Shown piece after piece: positions 18,593 through 28,400 of a stretch of 43,971 nt of DNA; positions within the stretch are counted from its first letter, which is position 1; each line of letters begins with the position of its first letter. Below the pieces are notes generated by a model, which saw only the letters and a program-made list of their open reading frames with translations, was not told where the DNA came from and did no database searches. Made by a program: the position numbers and the translations under genes. Origin of the DNA: Saprospiraceae bacterium (GTDB taxonomy: Bacteria; Bacteroidota; Bacteroidia; Chitinophagales; Saprospiraceae). The stretch lies in contig JANQQI010000101.1 of the NCBI GenBank assembly GCA_028285085.1, forward strand, positions 1 through 43,971, in the 5' to 3' direction.

Positions 18593-19141
18593 ATGGCTAG
18601 TTTTAAAAATCGACAGTTCCAGCAGGAGGTGAATGCCGGCTCTATGGCCGATATTGCTTTTTTGCTACTCATTTTCTTCTTAGTTACTACTACTATCCTT
18701 TCGGATGAAGGGATTCGGGTGAAATTGCCTCCTTACGAAGAAGCTAGTATACCGCCACCTCCTATTCCTCCCAAAAACATTCTCTCTGTCTTAGTCAATG
18801 CATCGGATGAGTTATTGGTAGAAGGGAAGCCAACCCGGGTGGAAGATTTGCGTTCGATCACCCGAGATTTTATTATGAACCCCCAAAAACTAACGACCCT
18901 GCCTACCAGTCCACAAAATGCAATCGTTTCACTCAAGAATGATCGGGCCACCACCTATGCAACTTATATCGCCGTCTATAATGAGCTGAAAGGCGCCTAT
19001 AATGAATTATGGAATGACATGGCACAGCGTCAATTTGGAAAGTACTATGATCAGCTATCGCGCGATCGGCAAAAAGAAATCCGCAATACGATCCCGCTCG
19101 TTATTTCAGAAGCAGAGCCTACTGATCTTGCCACACATTAA
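18593..19141 (+). CDS. exbD: ExbD/TolR family energy-transducing protein
   Basis: A 182-residue single-pass inner-membrane protein. The signature is near the start: VNAGSMADIAFLLLIFFLVTTTIL (residues about 12-35), with the conserved aspartate D19 in the membrane segment that carries protons in ExbB-ExbD motors, then a proline-rich linker (PPPPIPP) and a periplasmic domain. Bacteroidota usually have exbB-exbD-exbD clusters; here no exbB-like gene or second exbD is adjacent, so the protein must work with a motor encoded elsewhere. The periplasmic half is longer than in a minimal ExbD (about 140). It ends at a bidirectional terminator. Confidence 0.9.
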   Translation: MASFKNRQFQQEVNAGSMADIAFLLLIFFLVTTTILSDEGIRVKLPPYEEASIPPPPIPPKNILSVLVNASDELLVEGKPTRVEDLRSITRDFIMNPQKLTTLPTSPQNAIVSLKNDRATTYATYIAVYNELKGAYNELWNDMAQRQFGKYYDQLSRDRQKEIRNTIPLVISEAEPTDLATH

Positions 19142-19154
19142 ATGTGGCTTCAAC

Positions 19155-19189
19155 AAAAAAAGCCACTACGCATTGTCGTAGTGGCTTTT
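19155..19189. terminator. Bidirectional intrinsic terminator
   Basis: AAAAGCCACTACG pairs with CGTAGTGGCTTTT around a short loop, with A- and T-tracts on either side. It separates convergent exbD and the deacetylase gene. Confidence 0.88.
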
Positions 19190-19228
19190 CAAGATATATT
19201 GTTGACTAAACATTGCCAAATTAATGGA

Positions 19229-19882
19229 TTAAGCCGTCTTAACGTACGGCTGTTTGCCTTGTAGCTTATTGCTATTCAAAGCTTCAAACCGATAGCCTAA
19301 TTGGTGGAAGTGCTCCAACACCTGAGGCAATACGACTTTCAACTTATCAAAAGCTTTCAGGCTATCGTGAAAAACAACGATAGAACCTTTACGCGCTTTA
19401 TTGATCACATTGGTGAGGCATTGCTCGGCGCTGATTTTAGGATCAAAGTCACCGCTGAGGACATCCCACATAATGATTTGGTAGTGGCGCTGCAGGAATT
19501 GTGCTTGTCGAGGCATCAGCCGGCCATAAGGTGGTCGGAAAAGCTCTGATTTAACCAAGCGTGCGCAGTGGCGTACATTATGGAAGTATGTCAGGTTTTC
19601 TGAGCCCCACCCATTGAGATGGTTGAAGGTATGATTACCGACAGCGTGGCCTGCCTGCTGGACTTGATTAAATACTTCGGGATGCTTTTTGACATTATCA
19701 CCTACGCAAAAGAAAGTTGCTTTAGCATTGTAGGCTTCTAATTGTTCTAACACCCATGGCGTGACTTCGGGAATCGGGCCGTCGTCGAAAGTGAGGTGAA
19801 GCACTTTATCACTGGTGGGTACTTTCCAGATGAAATTTGGAAAAAGGCTTTGGATAAAATTCGGGGTCTTGACTAGGTACAT
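19229..19882 (-). CDS. Polysaccharide deacetylase (NodB homology, CE4) family protein
   Basis: A 217-residue protein with the NodB catalytic domain: motif 1 LHLTFDDGPIPEVT (catalytic and metal-binding aspartates), motif 2 HAVGNHTFNHLNG (metal histidines), motif 3 LFRPPYGRLMP, and a final IVVFHDSLKAFDKL. These are the residues of the CE4 metal-dependent deacetylases of peptidoglycan, chitin-type or capsular sugars. No clear signal peptide is seen, although a short hydrophobic stretch (FIQSLFPNFIW) precedes the domain, so the location is uncertain. The gene is alone between convergent exbD and divergent gltX. The substrate cannot be deduced. Confidence 0.9.
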   Translation of the reverse strand: MYLVKTPNFIQSLFPNFIWKVPTSDKVLHLTFDDGPIPEVTPWVLEQLEAYNAKATFFCVGDNVKKHPEVFNQVQQAGHAVGNHTFNHLNGWGSENLTYFHNVRHCARLVKSELFRPPYGRLMPRQAQFLQRHYQIIMWDVLSGDFDPKISAEQCLTNVINKARKGSIVVFHDSLKAFDKLKVVLPQVLEHFHQLGYRFEALNSNKLQGKQPYVKTA

Positions 19883-20044
19883 CTCTATTAATTCAAACTA
19901 AAACAAGGTTATAAAATGTAAGCTTGCGGTAAGATTGATTTTCCGTGGGTGTTTTAGCTGAACGATTGGCTTTTGGGATCGCGTTTTCGTTTTCACTGAC
20001 TTTGGATATGTTCAAAAATACTTACAAGCTCGTGCAAATTTCTG

Positions 20045-20052
20045 TAACTTTG
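20045..20052 (+). promoter_or_regulatory. Candidate -7 element of gltX
   Basis: TAACTTTG matches TAnnTTTG exactly, about 98 bases before the gltX ATG. No TTG stands at the canonical distance, so support is partial. Confidence 0.5.
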
Positions 20053-20150
20053 TGCCCCTGCTCGGGTTTTCTCGGGATTATACTTGTTCAATTAGTCTTC
20101 TAACGATTTACAGCGTAATTTCGCTGCTTATATTTTAATATTTTTTTAGA

Positions 20151-21692
20151 ATGAATCCTGTACGTGTAAGATTTGCTCCCAGCCCTACCGGCGCCCTCCA
20201 CATCGGAGGTGTGCGAACAGCACTTTACAATTATCTGCTGGCCCGTAAAACCGGAGGCACTTTTATCCTGCGAATCGAGGATACAGATCAAACACGCTAT
20301 GTGCCCGGAGCCGAAAAATATATCGTTGAAGCCTTAGAATGGTGCGGCCTTCGTCCCGATGAAGGGCCAGGATTTGGAGGTGAATTTGGGCCTTATCGCC
20401 AGTCCGAGCGAAAAGCACTGTATGCCAAATATGCTCAAGTTCTCATCGACCGTGGTGAGGCTTATTATGCTTTTGATAGTGCTGAAGATTTGCAAGCTGC
20501 CCGAGATCAAGCTGAAGCAAAAGGGGAGACTTTTAAATATGGTCTGGAGACCCGCATGCAGATGACGAATAGCCTGACCCTTTCTGCTGAGGAAACGGCA
20601 ACTCGTTTGGCTGGTGAAGCAGGGTACACGATTCGTCTTAAAGTACCCGCTGATGAGGAGGTGGTTATCAACGATTTGATTCGTGGGGAGGTGACTTTTA
20701 AGACTAATGAACTGGATGATAAAATTATGCTCAAAAGTGATGGGATGCCGACCTATCACCTCGCCAATATAGTAGACGATCATTTGATGGAAATCTCACA
20801 CGTTATTCGTGGCGAAGAATGGTTGCCGAGCACCGCACATCATGTCTTGCTGTACCGTGCGCTTGGCTGGGGGGATGAGATGCCTACTTTTGCGCACTTA
20901 CCTTTGATTTTGAAACCAACAGGTAAAGGAAAACTCAGCAAGCGAGACGGTAGCCGTCTGGGAATTCCAGTATTTCCTTTGGCTTGGGAGGGCGAAACGC
21001 CAGAAGATTCATTCACTGGATTTCGTGAATTCGGTTTTCTGCCGGAGGCCGTGATCAACTTTCTGGCTTTCCTCGGTTGGAACCCGGGAACCGAGCAAGA
21101 GATGTTTTCTCTGGATGAACTCTGCGAGGCATTCTCACTGGAGCGTATTGGCCGTTCCGGCGCACGTTTCGACTTTCAAAAAGCGCAATGGTTCAATCAG
21201 CAATATATCATAGCCAAATCGGGAACAGAGTTAGCTGAGATGCTGCGCCCACTGGTGACGGAAAAAGGCTATGAGGTAAGCGATGAATTTTTGAGTACAG
21301 CCAGCGATTTACTCAAAGAACGCGTTACCTTTCTGTCAGAGTTTTTAGAGACGGGGTATTATTTATTTGAACCTGTACGTAGCTACGATGAAAAGACCAT
21401 TCGCAAACGTTGGAAACCAGAAAGAACCGCTGCTTTCAACGACTTGCGTCAACGGCTTCTAAACACCACACCATACACAGCCACTGCAATCGAAGCGACA
21501 ACTAAAGCCTTCATGGCGGATAAGGAGCTCAAATTCGGTGACGTATTACCCATTTTAAGAATTGCACTTTCCGGTACAATGAAAGGGCCATCTGTATTTG
21601 ATTTGATGGCTTTGCTTGGCCAGACAACTGTCGAAGAGCGCTTGCAAACTGGAATTGCCAGTTTCAATAAACTCCACGAAGAGTTGGCTTAA
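20151..21692 (+). CDS. gltX: Glutamate--tRNA ligase
   Basis: A 513-residue class I aminoacyl-tRNA synthetase charging tRNA-Glu. The HIGH-type motif appears as PSPTGALHIGGVRTAL (residues 10-25) and the KMSKS-type loop as GKLSKRDGSRLG (about 262-273). The tRNA-recognition region (TYHLANIVDDHLMEISHVIRGEEW) is complete, and the anticodon-binding domain follows to the end. Length is normal for the bacterial discriminating or non-discriminating enzyme; which of these cannot be judged without knowing whether gatCAB is present. A small acidic gene follows 35 bases on, probably in the same transcript. Confidence 0.98.
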   Translation: MNPVRVRFAPSPTGALHIGGVRTALYNYLLARKTGGTFILRIEDTDQTRYVPGAEKYIVEALEWCGLRPDEGPGFGGEFGPYRQSERKALYAKYAQVLIDRGEAYYAFDSAEDLQAARDQAEAKGETFKYGLETRMQMTNSLTLSAEETATRLAGEAGYTIRLKVPADEEVVINDLIRGEVTFKTNELDDKIMLKSDGMPTYHLANIVDDHLMEISHVIRGEEWLPSTAHHVLLYRALGWGDEMPTFAHLPLILKPTGKGKLSKRDGSRLGIPVFPLAWEGETPEDSFTGFREFGFLPEAVINFLAFLGWNPGTEQEMFSLDELCEAFSLERIGRSGARFDFQKAQWFNQQYIIAKSGTELAEMLRPLVTEKGYEVSDEFLSTASDLLKERVTFLSEFLETGYYLFEPVRSYDEKTIRKRWKPERTAAFNDLRQRLLNTTPYTATAIEATTKAFMADKELKFGDVLPILRIALSGTMKGPSVFDLMALLGQTTVEERLQTGIASFNKLHEELA

Positions 21693-21727
21693 TTCATTGC
21701 TGGTCGATGACCATTAAATAATCGCTT

Positions 21728-21919
21728 ATGCCTAAGAAGAAACCAAAAAAAGGGAACCCGGGAGTCCACGACGAATTGCAAGGATTTGATATCAAAATCA
21801 ATGAATTCGGAGAAATCGTGTCTAATTTCAATGTCGACCGCATTAATGAGTTTCTAGATGATAATGTGGAAGATAAAAAATTGAAAGACCGACCTGAATT
21901 CTCGGACGAGGAAGAATAA
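21728..21919 (+). CDS. Small conserved acidic protein of unknown function
   Basis: A 63-residue protein with a basic start (PKKKPKKGNPGVHDEL), a middle GFDIKINEFGEIVSNF and an acidic tail ending DRPEFSDEEE. I recall similar short proteins in other Bacteroidota, but cannot give a family name. There is no signal peptide or membrane segment. Coding status is supported by the ATG 35 bases after gltX, the clean stop and a sequence unlike random translation. It may be co-transcribed with gltX. Function unknown. Confidence 0.7.
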   Translation: MPKKKPKKGNPGVHDELQGFDIKINEFGEIVSNFNVDRINEFLDDNVEDKKLKDRPEFSDEEE

Positions 21920-22484
21920 TTGCCCTAAAAAGTGATTGAAGAAGGTGGCTAAAGAGGATTTTGCCGCACAAATTAGACAAAGCGGTGGCGTCTAAAATTG
22001 ATCACTACTTACGTTAAACAGGCCTTTTTGTGTGTATTTATAATGTTTAGATGTTAAAAATGCACATTTGTTGGCCATTCCATGGCTTTTTAGCGAAAAT
22101 GGTATTAGGATTGTATTGAATGTGAAAGTGATTGTCAGTAAATTACATTCAATTAAGAGAATTTCATCATAACAACCCGAAATCCTCTTACCAAAAACCG
22201 ATTTTGAACAAATGCATCCCAAGAACTACGACTACCTGTCTGACAGGTCGCCAACAAACACGTATACTTCTCATGCAACCAAAATTCAACTGGTTGCGTA
22301 TCCTATCATAAGTTTAGTGAGAGCCTTATTGATTCACCTACGGAGGATCAATGCTTATACACCTTTTGACTCCATCATAATATTTCCTAAATCTAATATG
22401 AGAACTGCCAACTGGTCGTCGCATCAGTAATGAGCAGCATATTGACGTGATCAAAAACACCATCTTAATATTAAAAAGTTGACT
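21920..22484 (+). other. Intergenic region upstream of the giant T9SS substrate gene
   Basis: About 565 bases without a credible gene. A 72-codon open frame at 22212-22430 has low-complexity, non-protein-like content. The stretch contains the 22234-22248 palindrome and a weak GCCAT/ATGGC hairpin near 22074-22086. I find no complete TTG/TAnnTTTG promoter, so the transcription start of the giant gene is unresolved. Confidence 0.5.
22234..22248. repeat. Short perfect palindrome, possible dispersed intergenic repeat
   Basis: ACCTGTC, one T, GACAGGT: 7-base arms around a single centre base. Similar palindromes with CCTGTC/GACAGG arms are seen between genes in some Bacteroidota. Whether this copy belongs to a repeat family needs the rest of the genome. 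Confidence 0.4.
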
Positions 22485-25400
22485 ATGGTACAACGACTAC
22501 AAAAAGCAAAACTTATCATTGGCCTTGTCCTGTTTTGCTGGTTTGTCAGCTTATCGAACAGCACCGCTCAGAATTTTATTTTTGATTATAGCGGGCCCGA
22601 TACCCTTTATGTAGAAAATGATTGTGTAACTGCTCTTAATTGGGGAAATCTTACTCCAACGGTTGTTCCAACTGATCCTGGGAGTGGGCAAGCAATTACC
22701 TTTTTTGATATCGATGATATCTCCGGTGGTTATATGGAAAATGACGACGTGCCTGCGGGTGAGTCGGTGACAGTAACCTACCTAGCGATCGATAATCAAG
22801 GGAATGATTCTACCTTCTCTTTTACGATTGATTTTGTCGATACCATTGCTCCGGTATTCGACTTGGGAACACTACCGGCCTCTGGCGCTTTCACCTGCCT
22901 GAGTGATGTGCCCGATCCCCCCGCGATTGCTACCATCGATGCGACCGATAATTGCCCGCCTCCTGGCGGTACCGATACCGATGTGACGATTGTGTATAAT
23001 GGTCAAACGGGGACTCCTGTTTTGTGTGCAGATGCTCTCTTTTCTCGCTCTTGGACCGTGACCGATGGATATGGCAATAGCACTACCTATACGCAAACAA
23101 TCACAGTGACTGCTGATAACGATCCGCCTACGATCACTGGTTTTCCGACGGATTTGACCGAGGATTGTGCGAGCGCAGATTATGATGCTTGGATTACCGC
23201 TCAACGTGCGGCTTTTACCGCAACCGATGGCGGATGTGGCAGTGGTCTGGTCTTAACGGATGATGCTCCGGCCGTGATCAATCCTAACTGTAGCGTTGTG
23301 TTGGTTACCTTCACTGCGACGGATGGCTGTAGTTTGTCTTCTACTACCCAAGCAACTTATACTGTCGAGGATAATACTGCACCAGTTATTACGCCACCGG
23401 TATCAACGGATATCACTTTGCAATGTGATGGCGTGCCTTCAGATCCAATTACCCAGATTCTCAGCTGGGAAGATAATTTAGCCGTGACCGAAAATTGCGG
23501 TACAGTAACCTGGACGAATGACTTTACAGATTTGACGGGTGGTTGTGGTGGTACCACAGGTACTGCGACAGTTGTTTACACTGCGACAGATGCTTGTGGC
23601 AATTCAGATATGATCACCATTAATTTTGAAGTGCAAGATAGCAATGACCCAGATATTTTAACTGGGGCAGTTGATACGACGGTTACCTGTGATGGTACAG
23701 GGAATAATACCGAATTGATTTCTTGGTTGAACAATCGGGGAGGAGCAGAAGCAATGGATATTTGTACTGCTGACGGGGATTTAGTGCTCAGTCTGCAAGA
23801 TGCACTTGGTGATCCGGTTACGCCCGCAGATTTACAAACGGAATTGGATAATCAGCTGGCTGTGGGGTGCGGTGCTTCGGTGACAGTACGTTTTGCCTAC
23901 ACCGATGCTTGTGGGAATACCTCCACAACTGACGCTGATTTTAATATTGACGATACGACTGATCCAGTCTGGGATACGGATCCTGTTGATATTAATTTAG
24001 AATGTGATGGAACCAATGATCCGGGGATGCAGATTCAAGATTGGCTGGATAATGCCGGAAACGGTTCGGCTAATGATGAATGTAGCACAGTTTCCTATTT
24101 TAATGATTATACAGGATTAACAGTAGGCTGTGTGGCCTTTACGGGAACGGCTACGGTGACCTTCACGGCGGAAGACGCCTGTGGTAATAGTGTCAATCGG
24201 ACCGCTACCGTGACTGTTGATGATAATACCCCACCTGTTCTGGCGGGGATTCCTGCGAATGTGACTATTGAATGTGGAGATGTAGTGCCGGGCAATCCCG
24301 GTACCGTAACAGCTTCTGACGCCTGTGAAGGGGATTTGACTGGCTCGATTGTTTATAGCCAAAGTACAGCACCCGCGGCTACTTGCCCTGAAGTGACGAT
24401 TGTGACCAATACCTGGTCGGTTACTGATGCTTGTGGTAACGTCTCAGAAATGAGCCAAACGATCACGATCGAAGATAATACTCCTCCAACCTTTAGCAAT
24501 GTACCAGCTGATGTGACGATTGAATGCGGTGATTTGATTCCGGGCAATCCGGGGACTGTGACAGCTAGTGACGTTTGTGATGGTGATGTAACGGCTGGTA
24601 TTGGTTTCACCCAAGGCTTTTTAGTCGCCGGCGCTTGTAATAATACCGGAACAATTACAAATACTTGGTCTGTGTCCGATGGTTGTGGTAATACTGCACA
24701 AGCGACACAGGTCATCACTATCGATGATACGACTCCGCCGAATATTACCACTGCTGCTTCAGATGAAACGGTGACTTGTGACGGTGCAGGTAATACCACA
24801 GCACTTAATAACTGGTTGAATAATAATGGAGGTGCAGTAGCAACGGATGTGTGTAACACAGTGACTTGGACTTTTGCAATTACCGGAACGACAACGGGTT
24901 GTAGTGGTGCTATTTCAACTACAACATATGAATTTACGGCTACGGACGATTGTGGTAATACGAATACGACTAGTGCAGATTTCATTATTGAGGATAATGT
25001 TGATCCAGTATTTGATGACTTACCAATGGATATCACCGTTGAATGTGAAGCGCCAACGATTAGTTACGCGGCTTGGATTGCTGCAGATGGCAACGGCTCG
25101 GCTTCGGACGCTTGTTCGGGAACCAATGTAAGTTGGTCAACGATGGAAACTTCTAATGTGGCTGGCTGCGGTAATACATCTGTTCGTACCGTAGAGTTTA
25201 CGATTGAAGATGAGTGTGGTAATACTGCTTCATCTTCGGCGACTTACACGATTGTGGATTCTCAATCACCAACTATTAGCCCGACGGCGACCAATACTTC
25301 TGTAGAATGTGGTAGTGGAACTGAGCAAACAGATCTTAATAACTGGATTGCATCTTTTGGTGGTGCAGTAGCTAGTGATGGTTGCGGCAGTATCAGCTGG

Positions 25401-28400
25401 CAATCCTTTGATTATACAACTTCAGATGGCGGGGCAGACAATATGGTCGGTTTTGCTGATCTGGGTTCCTATCCAGTGATTACAGCTAATGATTGCAATT
25501 GGTCTGTAGAAGTAACATTCCGCGTAGCGGACGATTGTGGCAATACTTCAACCACGATGGCGACTTTCTCAATTACCGATGTGACGCCACCAGTGATTAG
25601 CGGCATTGGTGCGGATGCGACTTTTGATTGCGCCGCGCCCACGCCTGGGACGCCTACGGTGATGGACAATTGTGATGCTGCAGTGGATGTCGTGCTGGTG
25701 GCAGATACTACGATGCAAACTTGTGCGCACGCCTATGTGATTACGCGTACGTGGACGGCGACCGATGATTGTGGTAATATGGCTACGGAGACACGTGTTT
25801 TAACCGTGCAAGATAATACCGCACCGACTCTGAGCGGTGTACCTGCGGATGCGACTTTCGATTGTGATGCACCAGCCCCGGCGACACCCACTGCTTCAGA
25901 CAACTGCACTTCACCGGTGACAATTGCCCTACAAGTTGATACTACTTTTGGGGGTTGCTTGAACAGCTATGTCATTGAACGCACGTGGACGGCGACTGAT
26001 GTTTGCGGAAACTCCAGTTCAGAGAGCCAAACGATTACGGTACAGGATAATACAAATCCCGTTTTGATGGGCGTGCCTGCTGATGTAACGGTGAGCTGTG
26101 ATGCGATTCCAATGCCTGCGACAGTTACGGTGACGGATAATTGCGATCCGACCATCATGGTCGTTTTTAACGAATCGCAAACGCCGGGTATTTGTACTCA
26201 TACTTATATTCTAACGCGTACTTGGGAAGCAACTGATGTTTGTGGCAACACCGTATCAGAGAGCCAGACACTTACGGTAGAAGATAATACCGCACCTACC
26301 TTTTTGATCCCCGCTGATGTTACCGTGGAATGTGATGATGCCGCAGATTTGGGTGTTACGGGTAGTCCGACGAATGTCGATGATACCTGTGATCCTGCGC
26401 CAAGTGTCACCTTTACAGACGTGCTGACGGGAGGTGCTTGTCCACAATCGTATAGCATCACACGTACATGGCGGGTAGAAGATGCTTGTGGCAATTTCAA
26501 CACTGGGGTACAAAATATTATGGTTGAGGATACCGAAGCGCCGGTATTTACAACGGCCGCTCAAAATGAGGATTATAATTGTGATACAGATGCGGATGCA
26601 GAAACGGCTTTCCAAACGTGGTTAACCAACCGAGCTAATAGCGTTGTCAGTGATAATTGCGCTGCCAATCCGGACTTGACGTGGTTCGCAGCAGTTCCTG
26701 GTTCGTATACCTTGGGCGATGCCTCTACTTATCCGGGAACACCTGTAGGAACTTTAGATGCTGTGGCTTGTCCATCTCCTACGATTGGTATATATCGCTC
26801 TGAAACGGTTGACTTTGTGGTATACGATCCTTGTGGAAACGCTGAGGTAAGTACAGCTACGTTTACCGTTGAAGATAATGATGGACCAGTATTTGATTTT
26901 TGCCCGGCTGATGTTGTCATTCAAGCTGCGGGTGGGGTTTGCGAAGCGACCTATGATTTACCTGCTCCAATTATCTCAGATGCTTGTGCCAATACAACGA
27001 ATAATGTAGCATTGGTGACTTCGGGAAGCATTGTATCAAGCAGTCCCGGTGACGAATTTACCGTTGTGAATCCGGTTGTTTTAACCTTTAGTGGTTTAGC
27101 GACGGCGCCTACAACCGGTGTTGATCCAATTACCGTGATCATTACGCTGCTAAACGTTGATGGTGAGCAGCCAACGGAATATTTCAACATCCTAGGTGAA
27201 GATGGTAGTAACTTAGGAACAACGAATCTGACGAGCGGCCAATGTGGTAATTCTACGACGGCGATTACGATACCCGCAACAGATTTCAATATTTGGGCGG
27301 CCGATGGAGACTTAACGATTACCCTTGATCCACATGTCGAAGTTGGACAAACGAACAACTTTGCAATTAATGATATTTGTGCAGGAAGTAGTGTAGCTCA
27401 AGCCGCTTTGAACTATACTTCTAATACCCCTACCGGACTTATTTTCTCTTATAATGTAAATGGAGGTCCTTTTAATGTTGTCAATCCGATCGCAGATATT
27501 CCAAGTCTGTTTGAAGTTGGAGACAACGTCATCATCTACCGCGCGACGGATTGTGCGGGTAATGTAACGGATTGTACGTTTACGGTAAGTGTTGTAGACT
27601 CAGATCCACCGGTGGTGACTTGTCCTTCGGATATTACTGTGGCCTTGACTGCTACGGATGATTGTGCTGCTGGAGTCGATGTAATGCTGCCATTACCCAT
27701 AGCGACTAGTGATAACTGTGGATTCCAAAGTACAACGTTGGTACAACCAACGAATCCCGCCGATGCACTGCTGACCTTCTCCCTAGAGCCTAACTACCAG
27801 GAATATATGGCAGATGATAAAGTGATTGTCTTCCCCGGTACCGCAGCTGACGCTGCGGGCGGAAATGTAAGTTTAACCGTGACCATTACCGGTGATGCCG
27901 AGGATGCCGAAGAATTCTTCACTATTGTAGCAGAGGATAATACGATACTCGGAACGACCGAATCTGGCCAGGCTAACGTGAGTGTCAATACTCAATCTTG
28001 TCCTGATTTATCCGTGATCACGGCGACCTTTAATATTTCGGTGACTCAATATAATATTTGGGCGGCTGACGGTAGCGTGAGCTTCACGGCAGAATCTAAT
28101 ATGAGCTTTGCAGCTCCGGCTCCCGGTGGTTCGAGCGATGGTGTCAATCCAGCTTGTACGACCTTCCCTGGTGGCACACCTGATGGTACCGCAGATGGGC
28201 AAAGTAGCCTGATTATGACCTTGATGTACGATATCGTTGCGCCTTCTTACTACATCACGGGAGCGACCGATGTACCTTTGACCAATATGCTGCCACCAGT
28301 GATTGCACCTACTGAGACCTTCAATCTTGGAGTCTCTACGGTGTTTTATATCATCGAGGATGAAAGCAGCAATGCAGATACGTGTTCATTCACCGTAACG

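Noticed and set aside
22212-22430. 72-codon plus-strand open frame before the giant gene
   Set aside because: No signal, domain or plausible start context, content like random translation, and it overlaps the palindrome. It is treated as non-coding.
24353-25036. Long minus-strand open frame (227 codons) inside the giant gene, and many shorter ones along it
   Set aside because: They are antisense shadows of the tandem modules: the products are low-complexity and repeat with the modules of the plus-strand gene, whose signal peptide and sorting domain prove it to be the real frame.
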